This document shows, one piece after another, positions 26,679 to 33,986 of a stretch of DNA of 64,000 nucleotides (positions within the stretch are counted from its first letter, which is position 1; each line of letters opens with the position of its first letter). The notes beneath the pieces were generated by a model. The model did no database searches. It was given only the letters and a program-made list of their open reading frames with translations, and was not told the origin of the DNA. The position numbers and the translations under genes were made by a program. This stretch comes from Bernardetia sp963719525. GTDB lineage: Bacteria; Bacteroidota; Bacteroidia; Cytophagales; Bernardetiaceae. The stretch covers positions 372,001 to 436,000 of the forward strand of contig CAVRCG010000004.1 of NCBI GenBank assembly GCA_963719525.1, written 5' to 3'.

Positions 26679-26872
26679 AAACTAAAGAAAAAAGTGATAT
26701 ACATGAGTTTATAGAATCATTAAATGATGAAAAAGTAACTTATAATCCAGAACTAGATAAAAACGACGATGAAATCGTTTTTAAAGAAAAGGTGAAAAAA
26801 GGAAGAGAAACTATTGCAAGAATAGGTATGCCTAAAGAATATTATGAGCAACTAAAAGAAAGTAAATTGTAA
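26675..26872 (+). CDS. Small protein, duplicated (copy 1)
   Basis: 65 residues. The C-terminal half (EKVKKGRETIARIGMPKEYYEQLKESK) is identical to that of the copy at 27633, and YNPELDK is shared, while the N-terminus has diverged, which points to selection on the C-terminal part. It is charged, without signal peptide or membrane segment. The layout of promoter, tiny upstream frame, ATGA overlap and terminator resembles two-gene addiction modules, and the basic IARIGMPKEYYEQLK could be a DNA-binding tail, but no toxin family is recognised. The function is unknown. Confidence 0.65.
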   Translation: MKTKEKSDIHEFIESLNDEKVTYNPELDKNDDEIVFKEKVKKGRETIARIGMPKEYYEQLKESKL

Positions 26873-26903
26873 AAAAAACTAAATTTCTTCTAACATTTTA
26901 TGT

Positions 26904-26944
26904 AAATCCTTATTCAATTTTTATGTTGAGTAAGGATTTTTTTT
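26904..26944 (+). terminator. Repeat-type terminator after small gene 1 (copy 4 of 5)
   Basis: AAATCCTTATTCAATTTTTA then TGTTGAGTAAGGATTTTTTT. It closes the first cassette. Confidence 0.8.
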
Positions 26945-26945
26945 G

Positions 26946-26953
26946 TAGATTTG
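26946..26953 (+). promoter_or_regulatory. -7 box TAGATTTG
   Basis: TAGATTTG fits TAnnTTTG and lies 18 bases before the ATG at 26971, directly after the terminator T tract. It would give a very short leader. Confidence 0.5.
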
Positions 26954-26970
26954 ACTAAAAAAATAAAACT

Positions 26971-27426
26971 ATGAAATTACAATTAGATAATCATAGAGAA
27001 GTTGTTATAACAAAAATTGTTCAATCTTATCATTATAATCAAGGTGTAGGTATTAGTGATTATCCTCCTAATGAAGATTATAATGATATGATTTTAGATG
27101 ATTTAGAAGAAGAATTATCAAAAGAATATAGAAAATGGTTTTTTATTATCCAACCTAAAAGGTACAGCAAGTCAGAAATAGAGGAACAGAGAGGAGTAAA
27201 ATATTCAGAAGATTTGGAGTATGAATTATTACCAAACGTTTTATGTGTTGCAGATTTTCATTCCAAAATTCCTGTAAAAAATACAGAAGCAGATTATTCA
27301 ATACTAGCAATTGCTTGGTTTCAAGATGAGTATGCTTTTCCGATTGCAGATGAAATTATGGTTCAATTACAAAAAATTGTTTGGGATGAAAATGCAAGAA
27401 ATATATCTTATAATGATTATATCTAA
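26971..27426 (+). CDS. Cytoplasmic protein of unknown function between cassette copies
   Basis: 151 residues, acidic, without signal peptide or membrane segment. Features include HYNQGVGISDYPPNEDYNDMILDD near residue 22, a central EYRKWFFIIQPKRYSKSEIEEQRG and a C-terminal AIAWFQDEYAFPIADEIMVQLQKIVWDENA. I recognise no family. It lies between the two copies of the small-gene cassette and abuts the second copy of the repeat, so it was either the target of the duplication or a passenger. It has its own -7 box at 26946. Confidence 0.7.
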   Translation: MKLQLDNHREVVITKIVQSYHYNQGVGISDYPPNEDYNDMILDDLEEELSKEYRKWFFIIQPKRYSKSEIEEQRGVKYSEDLEYELLPNVLCVADFHSKIPVKNTEADYSILAIAWFQDEYAFPIADEIMVQLQKIVWDENARNISYNDYI

Positions 27427-27470
27427 AACCATTTTTATAAAGATTCCTTTCATTAAATCAACAGAAACTT

Positions 27471-27478
27471 TATATTTG
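27471..27478 (+). promoter_or_regulatory. -7 box TATATTTG of the duplicated cassette (copy 2)
   Basis: Identical to the box at 26513, including its neighbours. Confidence 0.65.
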
Positions 27479-27509
27479 AAACTAACCTAATTTAGCAGAA
27501 AAAAGAAAT

Positions 27510-27630
27510 ATGTAAAAACTCAAATAATAATCAAGACTTCCATATTTACATTTCTAAAGAAAGTGAAGAATGGTATTTGTTCGAACCAAATACAAAAACG
27601 ACTGAATTTTTAATCCAAAGAAAGATATAA
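27510..27630 (+). other. ATG-TAA followed by a small +1-frame reading frame (copy 2)
   Basis: Same arrangement as at 26552. Relative to copy 1 three codons differ only synonymously (TTT/TTC, ACA/ACG, AAA/AAG) and one CAA has become TAA, so the frame ends at 27628-27630 and no longer overlaps the ATG at 27633. Confidence 0.4.
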
Positions 27631-27632
27631 TT

Positions 27633-27821
27633 ATGAAAAATAAAGAAAGTAAATTATTTAATAAACTTGCTGAAAAGATAACACTTGTCTATAATCCAGA
27701 ATTGGACAAATACGATGATATAGTACTCTTTCCAGAAAAAGTAAAAAAAGGAAGAGAAACTATTGCCAGAATAGGTATGCCTAAAGAATATTATGAACAA
27801 CTAAAAGAGAGTAAATCATAA
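27633..27821 (+). CDS. Small protein, duplicated (copy 2)
   Basis: 62 residues. The last 27 residues match copy 1 at 26675 apart from the very last residue, whereas the first 30 differ (MKNKESKLFNKLAEKITLVYNPELDK). It is charged and cytoplasmic by composition. It is followed by another copy of the terminator repeat, then by the promoter of nadE. Function unknown; see copy 1. Confidence 0.65.
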   Translation: MKNKESKLFNKLAEKITLVYNPELDKYDDIVLFPEKVKKGRETIARIGMPKEYYEQLKESKS

Positions 27822-27851
27822 AAAACTAAATTTCTTCTAATAATTTTATGC

Positions 27852-27891
27852 AAATCCTTATTCAATTTTTATGTTGAGTAAGGATTTTTTT
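27852..27891 (+). terminator. Repeat-type terminator after small gene 2 (copy 5 of 5)
   Basis: AAATCCTTATTCAATTTTTA then TGTTGAGTAAGGATTTTTTT, matching the copies at 24208 and 26904. Confidence 0.8.
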
Positions 27892-27946
27892 GTATTATAA
27901 AAAACCATTTCCATAAAAATTCCGTTTATCAAATCGATAGAAATTG

Positions 27947-27954
27947 TATTTTTG
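27947..27954 (+). promoter_or_regulatory. -7 box TATTTTTG for nadE
   Basis: TATTTTTG lies in a diverged third copy of the cassette promoter (from 27899), about 75 bases before the nadE ATG. The leader includes a conserved hairpin. Confidence 0.55.
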
Positions 27955-27985
27955 ACACTAAGCTGATTTACCTAAAAAACATACC

Positions 27986-28009
27986 GTTGCTCGTGTCCTC
28001 ACAAGCGAC
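27986..28009 (+). repeat. Single hairpin repeat in the nadE leader, family GTTG-stem-TCCT-stem-CGAC (locus 3)
   Basis: GTTGCTCGTG-TCCT-CACAAGCGAC, with one C-A mismatch in the stem. It ends 19 bases before the nadE start codon, in the same orientation as the copy before clpB. Confidence 0.8.
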
Positions 28010-28028
28010 ATAGCCACACCAAATATTT

Positions 28029-30038
28029 ATGAAATTACTAAAAGTAGCCTGTGCCGTTCTGAATCAAATTCCGATGCACTGGGAAAACAATAAGAAAAAT
28101 ATTCTACAAGCGATTGAAGATGCAAAAGAAAAAAATGTAAGTGTTCTTTGTTTGCCCGAACTTTGCATTACTGGTTATGGCTGCGAAGATATGTTTTATT
28201 CGCCTAATGTTTTGGAGCAGTCTATACGTGTTTTGCACGAAATTTTGCCTCATACGAAGGGAATTATTACCTGTGTTGGTCTTCCGATTATGTATCAAAA
28301 TCGTACTTTTAATGCCTGTGCGCTTTTGGTTGATGGAAAAATTGCTGGTTTTGTAGCCAAACGATTTCTGGCAGGAAACGGAATCCATTACGAACCTCGT
28401 TGGTTTACACCTTGGATTGCAGATAGACACATTAATTTATCTATTCAAAATCCAGAAACAAAGGAAAATGAAACTTATCTTTTTGGAGATATTTATTTTG
28501 AAGTAGGAGGAATAAAAATTGGTTTTGAGATTTGTGAAGATGCTTGGGTGGCTCATCGTCCTGGGCGTACTTTGTCCAATTATGGCATCGATGTAATTAT
28601 GAATCCGTCGGCTTCTCATTTTGCTTTTAATAAAATAAATGTACGTAAACGCTTCGTTTTGGAAGGTTCTCGTGCCTTTGGGGTGGCTTATTTGTATGCA
28701 AATTTGTTGGGAAATGAAGCAGGAAGAGCCATTTATGATGGTGGAACAATTATCGCATCAGCAGGAGAAATTGCAAATATTGGTCAGCGTTTGAGTTTTC
28801 ACGATGTTTTGGTTACAAGTGCTGTTGTAGATATTAATGCCAACCGAATTGCACAATCACAGGCAAGTATGAATTTTGATTTGCCTAATTCTCAAGAAAA
28901 TAAAATCACAATTCCGTTTAATTTTCCGAATATCGAACCTGAACCGTATGACCCAAATGAAGCTACATGGGAATACAGTAATCATATTCAAGAAGAGGAA
29001 TTTACACGAGCATTAGCATTAGGACTTTTTGATTACCTGCGAAAAAGTCGTTCGAATGGTTTTGTTGTTTCTCTTTCTGGTGGTGCAGACTCGGCAGCCG
29101 TTGTGTGTTGTGTTTATTTAGCGATTAAATTGGGAATTGAAAATATAGGAATTGAAAAGTTTAAGAAAAAACTCTATTACATTTCTGCTATTCAAGAGTT
29201 AAAAACAGTTGATGAGATTTCTGAAAAATTATTATTTACAGCTTATCAACCCACCGAAAACAGTTCGGATACAACAGAAAACGCAGCAGGTTTTCTAGCA
29301 AAAGCCTTAAATTCTACTCATTATACATTCAATATCAATGAAGTAGTAAAAGAATATCACAAAATTATTGAAAATGGTTTAGACAGAAAACTCACTTGGC
29401 AAACCGATGATATTGCGTTACAAAATATTCAAGCTCGGGTTCGTGCGCCTTCTGTTTGGATGATTGCAAATATTTATAATGCCCTTTTGCTTTCTACAAG
29501 TAACCGTTCGGAAGCTGCCGTTGGTTATGCGACAATGGACGGAGATACGAGTGGTGGACTTAGTCCGATTGCAGGAATTGACAAACATTTCCTTAGAAAA
29601 TGGCTCAACTGGTTAGAAAAAACAGGAGTTTTGATTTTGGTAAATAGTTCTGAATCCAATTATTTTAAAATTGAAGCCTTACAACATATCAACGTACAAC
29701 AACCGACTGCTGAACTTCGTCCTTTAGAAAACAAACAAACTGACGAAGATGATTTAATGCCTTATGATTTGCTTGATGCGATTGAAGAAGCTGCTATTCG
29801 TGATAAAAAATCGCCTGCTGATTGTTTGAGATTATTAAAACTTACTTTCAAACAGTACGATGAGAAAAAACTGAAAGAATGGACAATAAAATTCTTTAGA
29901 TTGTGGAGTAGAAATCAATGGAAGCGAGAACGTTATGCACCTTCTTTTCATTTGGACGATAAAAATCTTGACCCAAAAACGTGGTGTCGTTTTCCTATTT
30001 TGTCTAGTGGTTTTGAGTATGAATTGGAGCAACTATAA
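28029..30038 (+). CDS. nadE: Glutamine-dependent NAD+ synthetase
   Basis: 669 residues, the length of the two-domain glutamine-dependent form. The N-terminal nitrilase-like glutaminase shows the catalytic Glu (LPELCITGYGCEDMF, about 45), Lys (GFVAKRFLAGNG) and Cys (GFEICEDAW). The C-terminal synthetase has the ATP pyrophosphatase loop SLSGGADSAAV near residue 347 and SNRSEAAVGYATMDGDTSGG near 495. It amidates nicotinic acid adenine dinucleotide to NAD+ with ammonia from glutamine. The gene has a promoter at 27947 derived from the cassette repeat and a hairpin in its leader. Downstream is a palindrome at 30051. Confidence 0.95.
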   Translation: MKLLKVACAVLNQIPMHWENNKKNILQAIEDAKEKNVSVLCLPELCITGYGCEDMFYSPNVLEQSIRVLHEILPHTKGIITCVGLPIMYQNRTFNACALLVDGKIAGFVAKRFLAGNGIHYEPRWFTPWIADRHINLSIQNPETKENETYLFGDIYFEVGGIKIGFEICEDAWVAHRPGRTLSNYGIDVIMNPSASHFAFNKINVRKRFVLEGSRAFGVAYLYANLLGNEAGRAIYDGGTIIASAGEIANIGQRLSFHDVLVTSAVVDINANRIAQSQASMNFDLPNSQENKITIPFNFPNIEPEPYDPNEATWEYSNHIQEEEFTRALALGLFDYLRKSRSNGFVVSLSGGADSAAVVCCVYLAIKLGIENIGIEKFKKKLYYISAIQELKTVDEISEKLLFTAYQPTENSSDTTENAAGFLAKALNSTHYTFNINEVVKEYHKIIENGLDRKLTWQTDDIALQNIQARVRAPSVWMIANIYNALLLSTSNRSEAAVGYATMDGDTSGGLSPIAGIDKHFLRKWLNWLEKTGVLILVNSSESNYFKIEALQHINVQQPTAELRPLENKQTDEDDLMPYDLLDAIEEAAIRDKKSPADCLRLLKLTFKQYDEKKLKEWTIKFFRLWSRNQWKRERYAPSFHLDDKNLDPKTWCRFPILSSGFEYELEQL

Positions 30039-30050
30039 ATAGTTATTTAC

Positions 30051-30079
30051 CGAACGGTTCGCTTTGAGCGAACGGTTCG
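30051..30079. repeat. Dispersed palindrome, family AACGAACSGTTCG (copy 2)
   Basis: CGAACGGTTCGCT-TTG-AGCGAACGGTTCG, 13-base arms with one G-G mismatch, 12 bases after the nadE stop. It may act as its terminator. Confidence 0.7.
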
Positions 30080-30160
30080 ATATATAAACCAGTTGTAGAT
30101 TTTAGTAAATTTCGTTATTTTTATAATTCACTCAAAATATGAAATTAGAAAATAAAAATT

Positions 30161-30394
30161 ATGTATTCACAAGAATTAAAACCAGAAGAACTAAAGTATA
30201 AATTAATAAATTGGATTGTCAATCTAAATGATTCTAAGAAGTTAGAACAGTTAATGAATTTATTACAAAAGGAAGAAACTCTAATTAGTCCAACAGCTCA
30301 TAAACGTACTTTAGGATTTGGAAAAGGAACATATAAAAATGTTTCAGATGATTTTGATGAGCCTTTAGATGATTTTAAAGAATATATGTCTTAA
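30161..30394 (+). CDS. DUF2281-like (VapB-type) antitoxin
   Basis: 77 residues. The C-terminal GFGKGTYKNVSDDFDEPLDDFKEYM matches the pattern seen in DUF2281 proteins (short helix, G-x-x-K-G, then DDFD-x-PL-x-DF-x-x-YM), which are antitoxins encoded just before PIN-domain ribonucleases. The N-terminal 45 residues are helical. The next frame encodes a PIN toxin that is broken, so the antitoxin is now an orphan unless a homologous toxin is encoded elsewhere. In working pairs the antitoxin represses its own operon. Confidence 0.8.
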   Translation: MYSQELKPEELKYKLINWIVNLNDSKKLEQLMNLLQKEETLISPTAHKRTLGFGKGTYKNVSDDFDEPLDDFKEYMS

Positions 30395-30397
30395 ATT

Positions 30398-30792
30398 ATA
30401 AATTACTTAATAGATACACACATCTTAATTGGTTTACAGAAGGTTCAAATAAACTCTCCAAAAATCACATAGAAATACTCAATAATCCTGATAATATAAT
30501 TTATGTGTCTTCAATAACTTTATAGGAAATAGCCGTAAAATCAAGTTTGAATAAATTAGACTTGGCATTTCCTTTTAATAAATTACAAAACCAATTACAT
30601 TCTCATGGTTTTGTTGTATTGAATCAAGATTTTGAAGATTTGAAAATGCTTACTTCATTGCCTTTTCATCATGGCGATCCATTCGATACATTAATTATTT
30701 CCCAAGCAATTACTAAAAATATTAATCTAATTGCAGAAGATAGTAAATTTTCTTACTACGAGGAACAAGGTTTGAAACTGATTAAAAAATAA
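30398..30792 (+). pseudogene. Broken PIN-domain (VapC-like) toxin
   Basis: The translation can be followed across two frames as (start)NYLIDTHILI, then WFTEGSNKLSKNHIEILNN, IIYVSSITL-stop-EIAVKSSLNKLDL and FHHGDPFDTLIISQA...LIAEDSKF. This has the acidic residues of a PIN ribonuclease (D in IDTHIL, E after the stop, D in DPFD, D in AEDS). Three lesions are visible: ATA where the ATG is expected (30398), a missing base near 30431 (ATTGG for ATTTGG), and TAG at 30523-30525 where Trp (TGG) is expected. The gene begins three bases after the antitoxin stop, as in VapBC pairs. It cannot make a working toxin unless the sequence is wrong. Confidence 0.8.
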
Positions 30793-30794
30793 AA

Positions 30795-31238
30795 ATGAAA
30801 AATACGCATTCAAATCGTCTTTTATTACTCCTTTTTCCTGTTTTTACATTATTATTTGCCCTACTTACTCTTTTATATAAAGGGAAAATAATTTATTTGT
30901 ATTTAGACGAAGATATAATTACAGTTTCAGTTTCAAAACTTGTTTTATTGTTTTCATTTGTTTGTGCTGGTTATGCTTCTATTTATTATGTGATTACAAA
31001 ACGAAAGTTATTCCTTAATCAATTTATCTCTCATATTCACTTTCTTGCAACAGTATTAGCATCAGCATTTATTTGTTATGGTATTTATGAAATTAGTTTT
31101 TATATAGAAACTCCTGAAAAATTTCGTAGTGGTTCTTTAAATTCTCTATTTCCTTATTTTATTATATTTGAAATTATCCAACTATTATTTTTGGTTTTTG
31201 TAATTTTGAGTAATAAACCTGTTAAAGGAAAAGAATAA
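30795..31238 (+). CDS. Small integral membrane protein of unknown function
   Basis: 147 residues with four hydrophobic segments (about 8-28, 45-65, 80-100 and 118-138), so the N- and C-termini are probably on the same, cytoplasmic, side. No family is recognised. It starts two bases after the broken PIN gene and is followed by 110 bases without clear signals before the SSS transporter. It has no known link to either neighbour. Confidence 0.7.
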   Translation: MKNTHSNRLLLLLFPVFTLLFALLTLLYKGKIIYLYLDEDIITVSVSKLVLLFSFVCAGYASIYYVITKRKLFLNQFISHIHFLATVLASAFICYGIYEISFYIETPEKFRSGSLNSLFPYFIIFEIIQLLFLVFVILSNKPVKGKE

Positions 31239-31349
31239 ATACTTGAACAGAACTAAAAAAAGAAACTATAATTTATTCTGTAATTTATATAATAAATCAT
31301 ACAAATCACTCCTTAACCAGTTACAGTATTTGTATTATTAAATAAAAAC

Positions 31350-32843
31350 ATGTCCCCACAAACTACTCTTTTCGTATTAATTGCTTATTTCGGAGTTTTA
31401 TTTTTCATTTCTTGGCGTACCTCACGAGGTGCAACTACCGAAACTTTTTTTACTGCTAATCGGAATGCACCTTGGTATTTAGTTGCTTTCGGAATGATTG
31501 GCGCATCACTTTCTGGTGTTACTTTTATTTCTGTTCCAGGGCAGGTAGAAGCGAATGCCTTTAGTTATATGCAAATTGTCTTTGGGTATCTTTTAGGATA
31601 TTTGGTAATTGCTACCGTTCTTTTACCCCTTTATTACAAACACAATCTAACTTCTATATATGAGTATCTAAACACTCGTTTTGGTTTTTGGTCTTACAAA
31701 ACAGGAGCAAGTTTTTTTATATTATCTCGTGTAATTGGTTCTGCTTTCCGTTTGTTTTTGGCTGCTGGCGTATTACAAATTTTCCTTTTTGAACCTTTAG
31801 GAATTCCGTTTGAAGTTGCTGTTTTTGTAACCATTATTTTAGTTTTGCTCTATACGTTTCAAGGAGGAATCAAAACGATTGTCTGGACAGATACATTACA
31901 AACACTGTTTATGCTTCTGGCTGTCGGAATTACAATTATTATGATAGGAAAAGAATTAGGATTAAATTCTATTTCAGAAATTTATAGTTCGGTTTCGGAT
32001 AATTCTATGAGTAAAATCTTCTTTTGGGATATAAATACACCTGATAATTTCTACAAACAGTTTTTAGGAGGAGCTTTTATTGCCATTACCATGACAGGGT
32101 TAGACCAAGATATGATGCAAAAAAACTTGTCTTGCAAAACGCTCAAAGAATCTCAAAAAAATATATTTTGGTTTAGTATTGTCTTAGTTTTTGTCAATCT
32201 ATTGTTTCTCGCTATGGGTGCGCTTCTATATATGTATGCAAATACGAAAGGAATTGCTATTCCAGAACGAACCGATATGCTTTATCCAATTATTGCCAAA
32301 AATCATTTGCCAGCACTTGCAGGAATTTTGTTTTTAATTGGGATTATTGCAGCAGCTTATTCTAGTGCAGATTCGGCTCTAACAGCTCTTACAACTTCTT
32401 TTTGTGTAGATTTCCTAAATTTTAATACGCCTAAAGACACACTAACAGAAAGATATTCCACAAAGAGAGAAAGAGAAGACCGAAAAAAATCAACTCGTTT
32501 GAAAGTACAAGTAGGTTTTGCAGCCGTTTTATTTTTTGTAATTATTGCGCTGCATTATATAAACGACAGGTCAGTAATTGACGGAATTTTTACAGCAGCA
32601 GGTTATACTTATGAACCACTTTTGGGATTATATGCCTTCGGAATGTTTACCAAAATTCAGATAAAAGATAATTTTACACCGTTTATTTGCCTAACTTCTC
32701 CTATTCTAACGTATGGAATTGTTTATTTTGTCAATAATCCTGACTATTTTACACTTTTAGGAAATTATAAAATAGGTTATGAAGCCATTTTGATAAATGG
32801 AGGACTTACTTTTTTGGGTCTTTTGTTGGCTAAGAAATGGTAG
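31350..32843 (+). CDS. Sodium:solute symporter (SSS family)
   Basis: 497 residues, about 13 membrane helices, the length and spacing of the SSS family. Family-type segments include ISWRTSRGATTETFFTANRN near the N-terminus, GASLSGVTFISVPGQ (about 50), YYKHNLTSIYEYLNTRFG and GIIAAAYSSADSALTALTTSF near 335, where the last corresponds to the sodium site helix. Members take up sugars, amino acids, myo-inositol, sialic acid and others together with Na+. The substrate cannot be told from sequence alone, and no catabolic gene is adjacent. Located in the inner membrane. Confidence 0.88.
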   Translation: MSPQTTLFVLIAYFGVLFFISWRTSRGATTETFFTANRNAPWYLVAFGMIGASLSGVTFISVPGQVEANAFSYMQIVFGYLLGYLVIATVLLPLYYKHNLTSIYEYLNTRFGFWSYKTGASFFILSRVIGSAFRLFLAAGVLQIFLFEPLGIPFEVAVFVTIILVLLYTFQGGIKTIVWTDTLQTLFMLLAVGITIIMIGKELGLNSISEIYSSVSDNSMSKIFFWDINTPDNFYKQFLGGAFIAITMTGLDQDMMQKNLSCKTLKESQKNIFWFSIVLVFVNLLFLAMGALLYMYANTKGIAIPERTDMLYPIIAKNHLPALAGILFLIGIIAAAYSSADSALTALTTSFCVDFLNFNTPKDTLTERYSTKREREDRKKSTRLKVQVGFAAVLFFVIIALHYINDRSVIDGIFTAAGYTYEPLLGLYAFGMFTKIQIKDNFTPFICLTSPILTYGIVYFVNNPDYFTLLGNYKIGYEAILINGGLTFLGLLLAKKW

Positions 32844-32896
32844 ATAAAGTGTTTATTTTAAATCACATAGCAAAATTTTATTCTCCCATCACAGTT

Positions 32897-32930
32897 CTAG
32901 CAGGATAATGCGTGCATTATCCCTACAAAA
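32897..32930. repeat. Palindromic repeat CTAG(CA)GGATAATGC / GCATTATCC (copy 1)
   Basis: GGATAATGC-GT-GCATTATCC followed by CTACAAAA. The copy at 49057-49090 (GGATAAAAAGGC-GT-GCCTTTTCC, then CTACAAAT) shares the flanks and the GC-GT-GC centre. It lies between convergent genes. Confidence 0.65.
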
Positions 32931-33023
32931 GTACCATATTGGAAAATAAAGTTCGGTTGTTATTTAAGACTATAAAAGTCCTAATGTATAATTACCGATT
33001 TTCCATTCTAAACTATCTCCTAT

Positions 33024-33986
33024 CTACACCTTCAATCCCACAACAGCAATATCATCTCGTTGTTCTGTTCCTCGCTGATGCCTGTCTAAAGTTTCGTTGA
33101 GTCTTCTTTCCTGAATTTCTAAAGGGCGTTCTTTTATCTCATCAAGGAGAGCAAAGAACTTCTTCGAACCAAGTTTTTTCCTCTTAGCATTGTTTTGATC
33201 TACATATCCATCACTACTCAAATATAAGATAGAACCTTTATCAAGCTCTAATGTATGCGATTTGAATTCTTTGTTCTTGTTGGTCTTTCCTCCTATTGTT
33301 TTTCTTGAGCCTTTGATAGACTTCAACTCTTTATTAGGTTCGTAATAATAGAGAGTTTGTTTGGCAGAAGCGAAAGTAACTTCTGATTTTCCATCTATTT
33401 TGCGAATAGAAACAACTGAAATATCCATTCCATCATTATTTCCTGTCTGTTCTTGTTGTAGTGCAATTCTTAATCTTTCGTGAAGCTCATCTAGTATTTT
33501 TGTAGGTTCGGTATAATTATCTGATTTTATGATTTGATTTAATAAAGAACTACCAATAAAAGTCATAAAAGCACCCGAAACTCCATGTCCAGTACAATCT
33601 GCCAACACAAAAATAGTTTTTTCAGCAGTAGAATACATCCAATAGAAATCTCCAGAAACAACTTGTTGAGGGCGATAAATAATAAAAATCTCTTCGAAAT
33701 ATTGACCAATAGTAGCGATAGTAGGCAAAATTGAAGTTTGAATAAGTTTTGCAGAAGCAATACTTTGGTCTATCCTAAATTTGTAATCAGACAATTCATT
33801 GTTAGTAACTTCCAAAGAATTTCTATGCAAAGCTACTTGTTCTCTTTCTGTTTCTAATTTTTTATTCAGTCTTTGTTGCTGTACAAAGGCAAAAAGCATC
33901 ATTATCAAAACAATAGAGATAAGTCCAATTCCGATATAGGTATATTTTTTTTCTCTCTCTTCTTCTTGCAACTGCTTATCTTTCAA
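33024..33986 (-). CDS. SpoIIE-type (PP2C-like) serine phosphatase, membrane-anchored
   Basis: 320 residues from a TTG at 33986. One membrane helix (YIGIGLISIVLIMMLFAFV) is followed by a short coiled coil, then a SpoIIE domain with TSILPTIATIGQYFEEIFIIYRPQQVVSGDFYW, VLADCTGHGVSGAFMTFIGSSLL and GSILYLSSDGYVDQNNAKRKKLG, which hold the metal-binding Asp residues. Such enzymes dephosphorylate regulatory proteins, typically anti-sigma antagonists. The first residues directly continue the coiled coil of the TPR gene whose last 11 bases it overlaps; TPR, coiled coil, helix and SpoIIE in one chain is a common layout in this phylum. One extra base near 33978-33988 would explain the split. No partner-switch genes are nearby. 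Confidence 0.8.
   Translation of the reverse strand: MKDKQLQEEEREKKYTYIGIGLISIVLIMMLFAFVQQQRLNKKLETEREQVALHRNSLEVTNNELSDYKFRIDQSIASAKLIQTSILPTIATIGQYFEEIFIIYRPQQVVSGDFYWMYSTAEKTIFVLADCTGHGVSGAFMTFIGSSLLNQIIKSDNYTEPTKILDELHERLRIALQQEQTGNNDGMDISVVSIRKIDGKSEVTFASAKQTLYYYEPNKELKSIKGSRKTIGGKTNKNKEFKSHTLELDKGSILYLSSDGYVDQNNAKRKKLGSKKFFALLDEIKERPLEIQERRLNETLDRHQRGTEQRDDIAVVGLKV

Larger units (their letters stand above)
27425..27632 (+). repeat. About 208-base direct repeat upstream of small gene 2
   Basis: Second copy of the block at 26466-26674, overlapping the stop codon of the preceding gene by a base or two. The promoter, the ATG-TAA and the small frame are all conserved. Confidence 0.9.

Noticed and set aside
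23811..27891. Regularly repeated 38-base unit, at first sight CRISPR-like
   Set aside because: The five copies are spaced 0.4-2.2 kb apart with genes between them and each forms a terminator hairpin. There are no short spacers and no cas genes.
32912..33100. 62-codon plus-strand frame after the SSS transporter
   Set aside because: It begins within the palindromic repeat at 32897 and runs into the antisense of the phosphatase gene.
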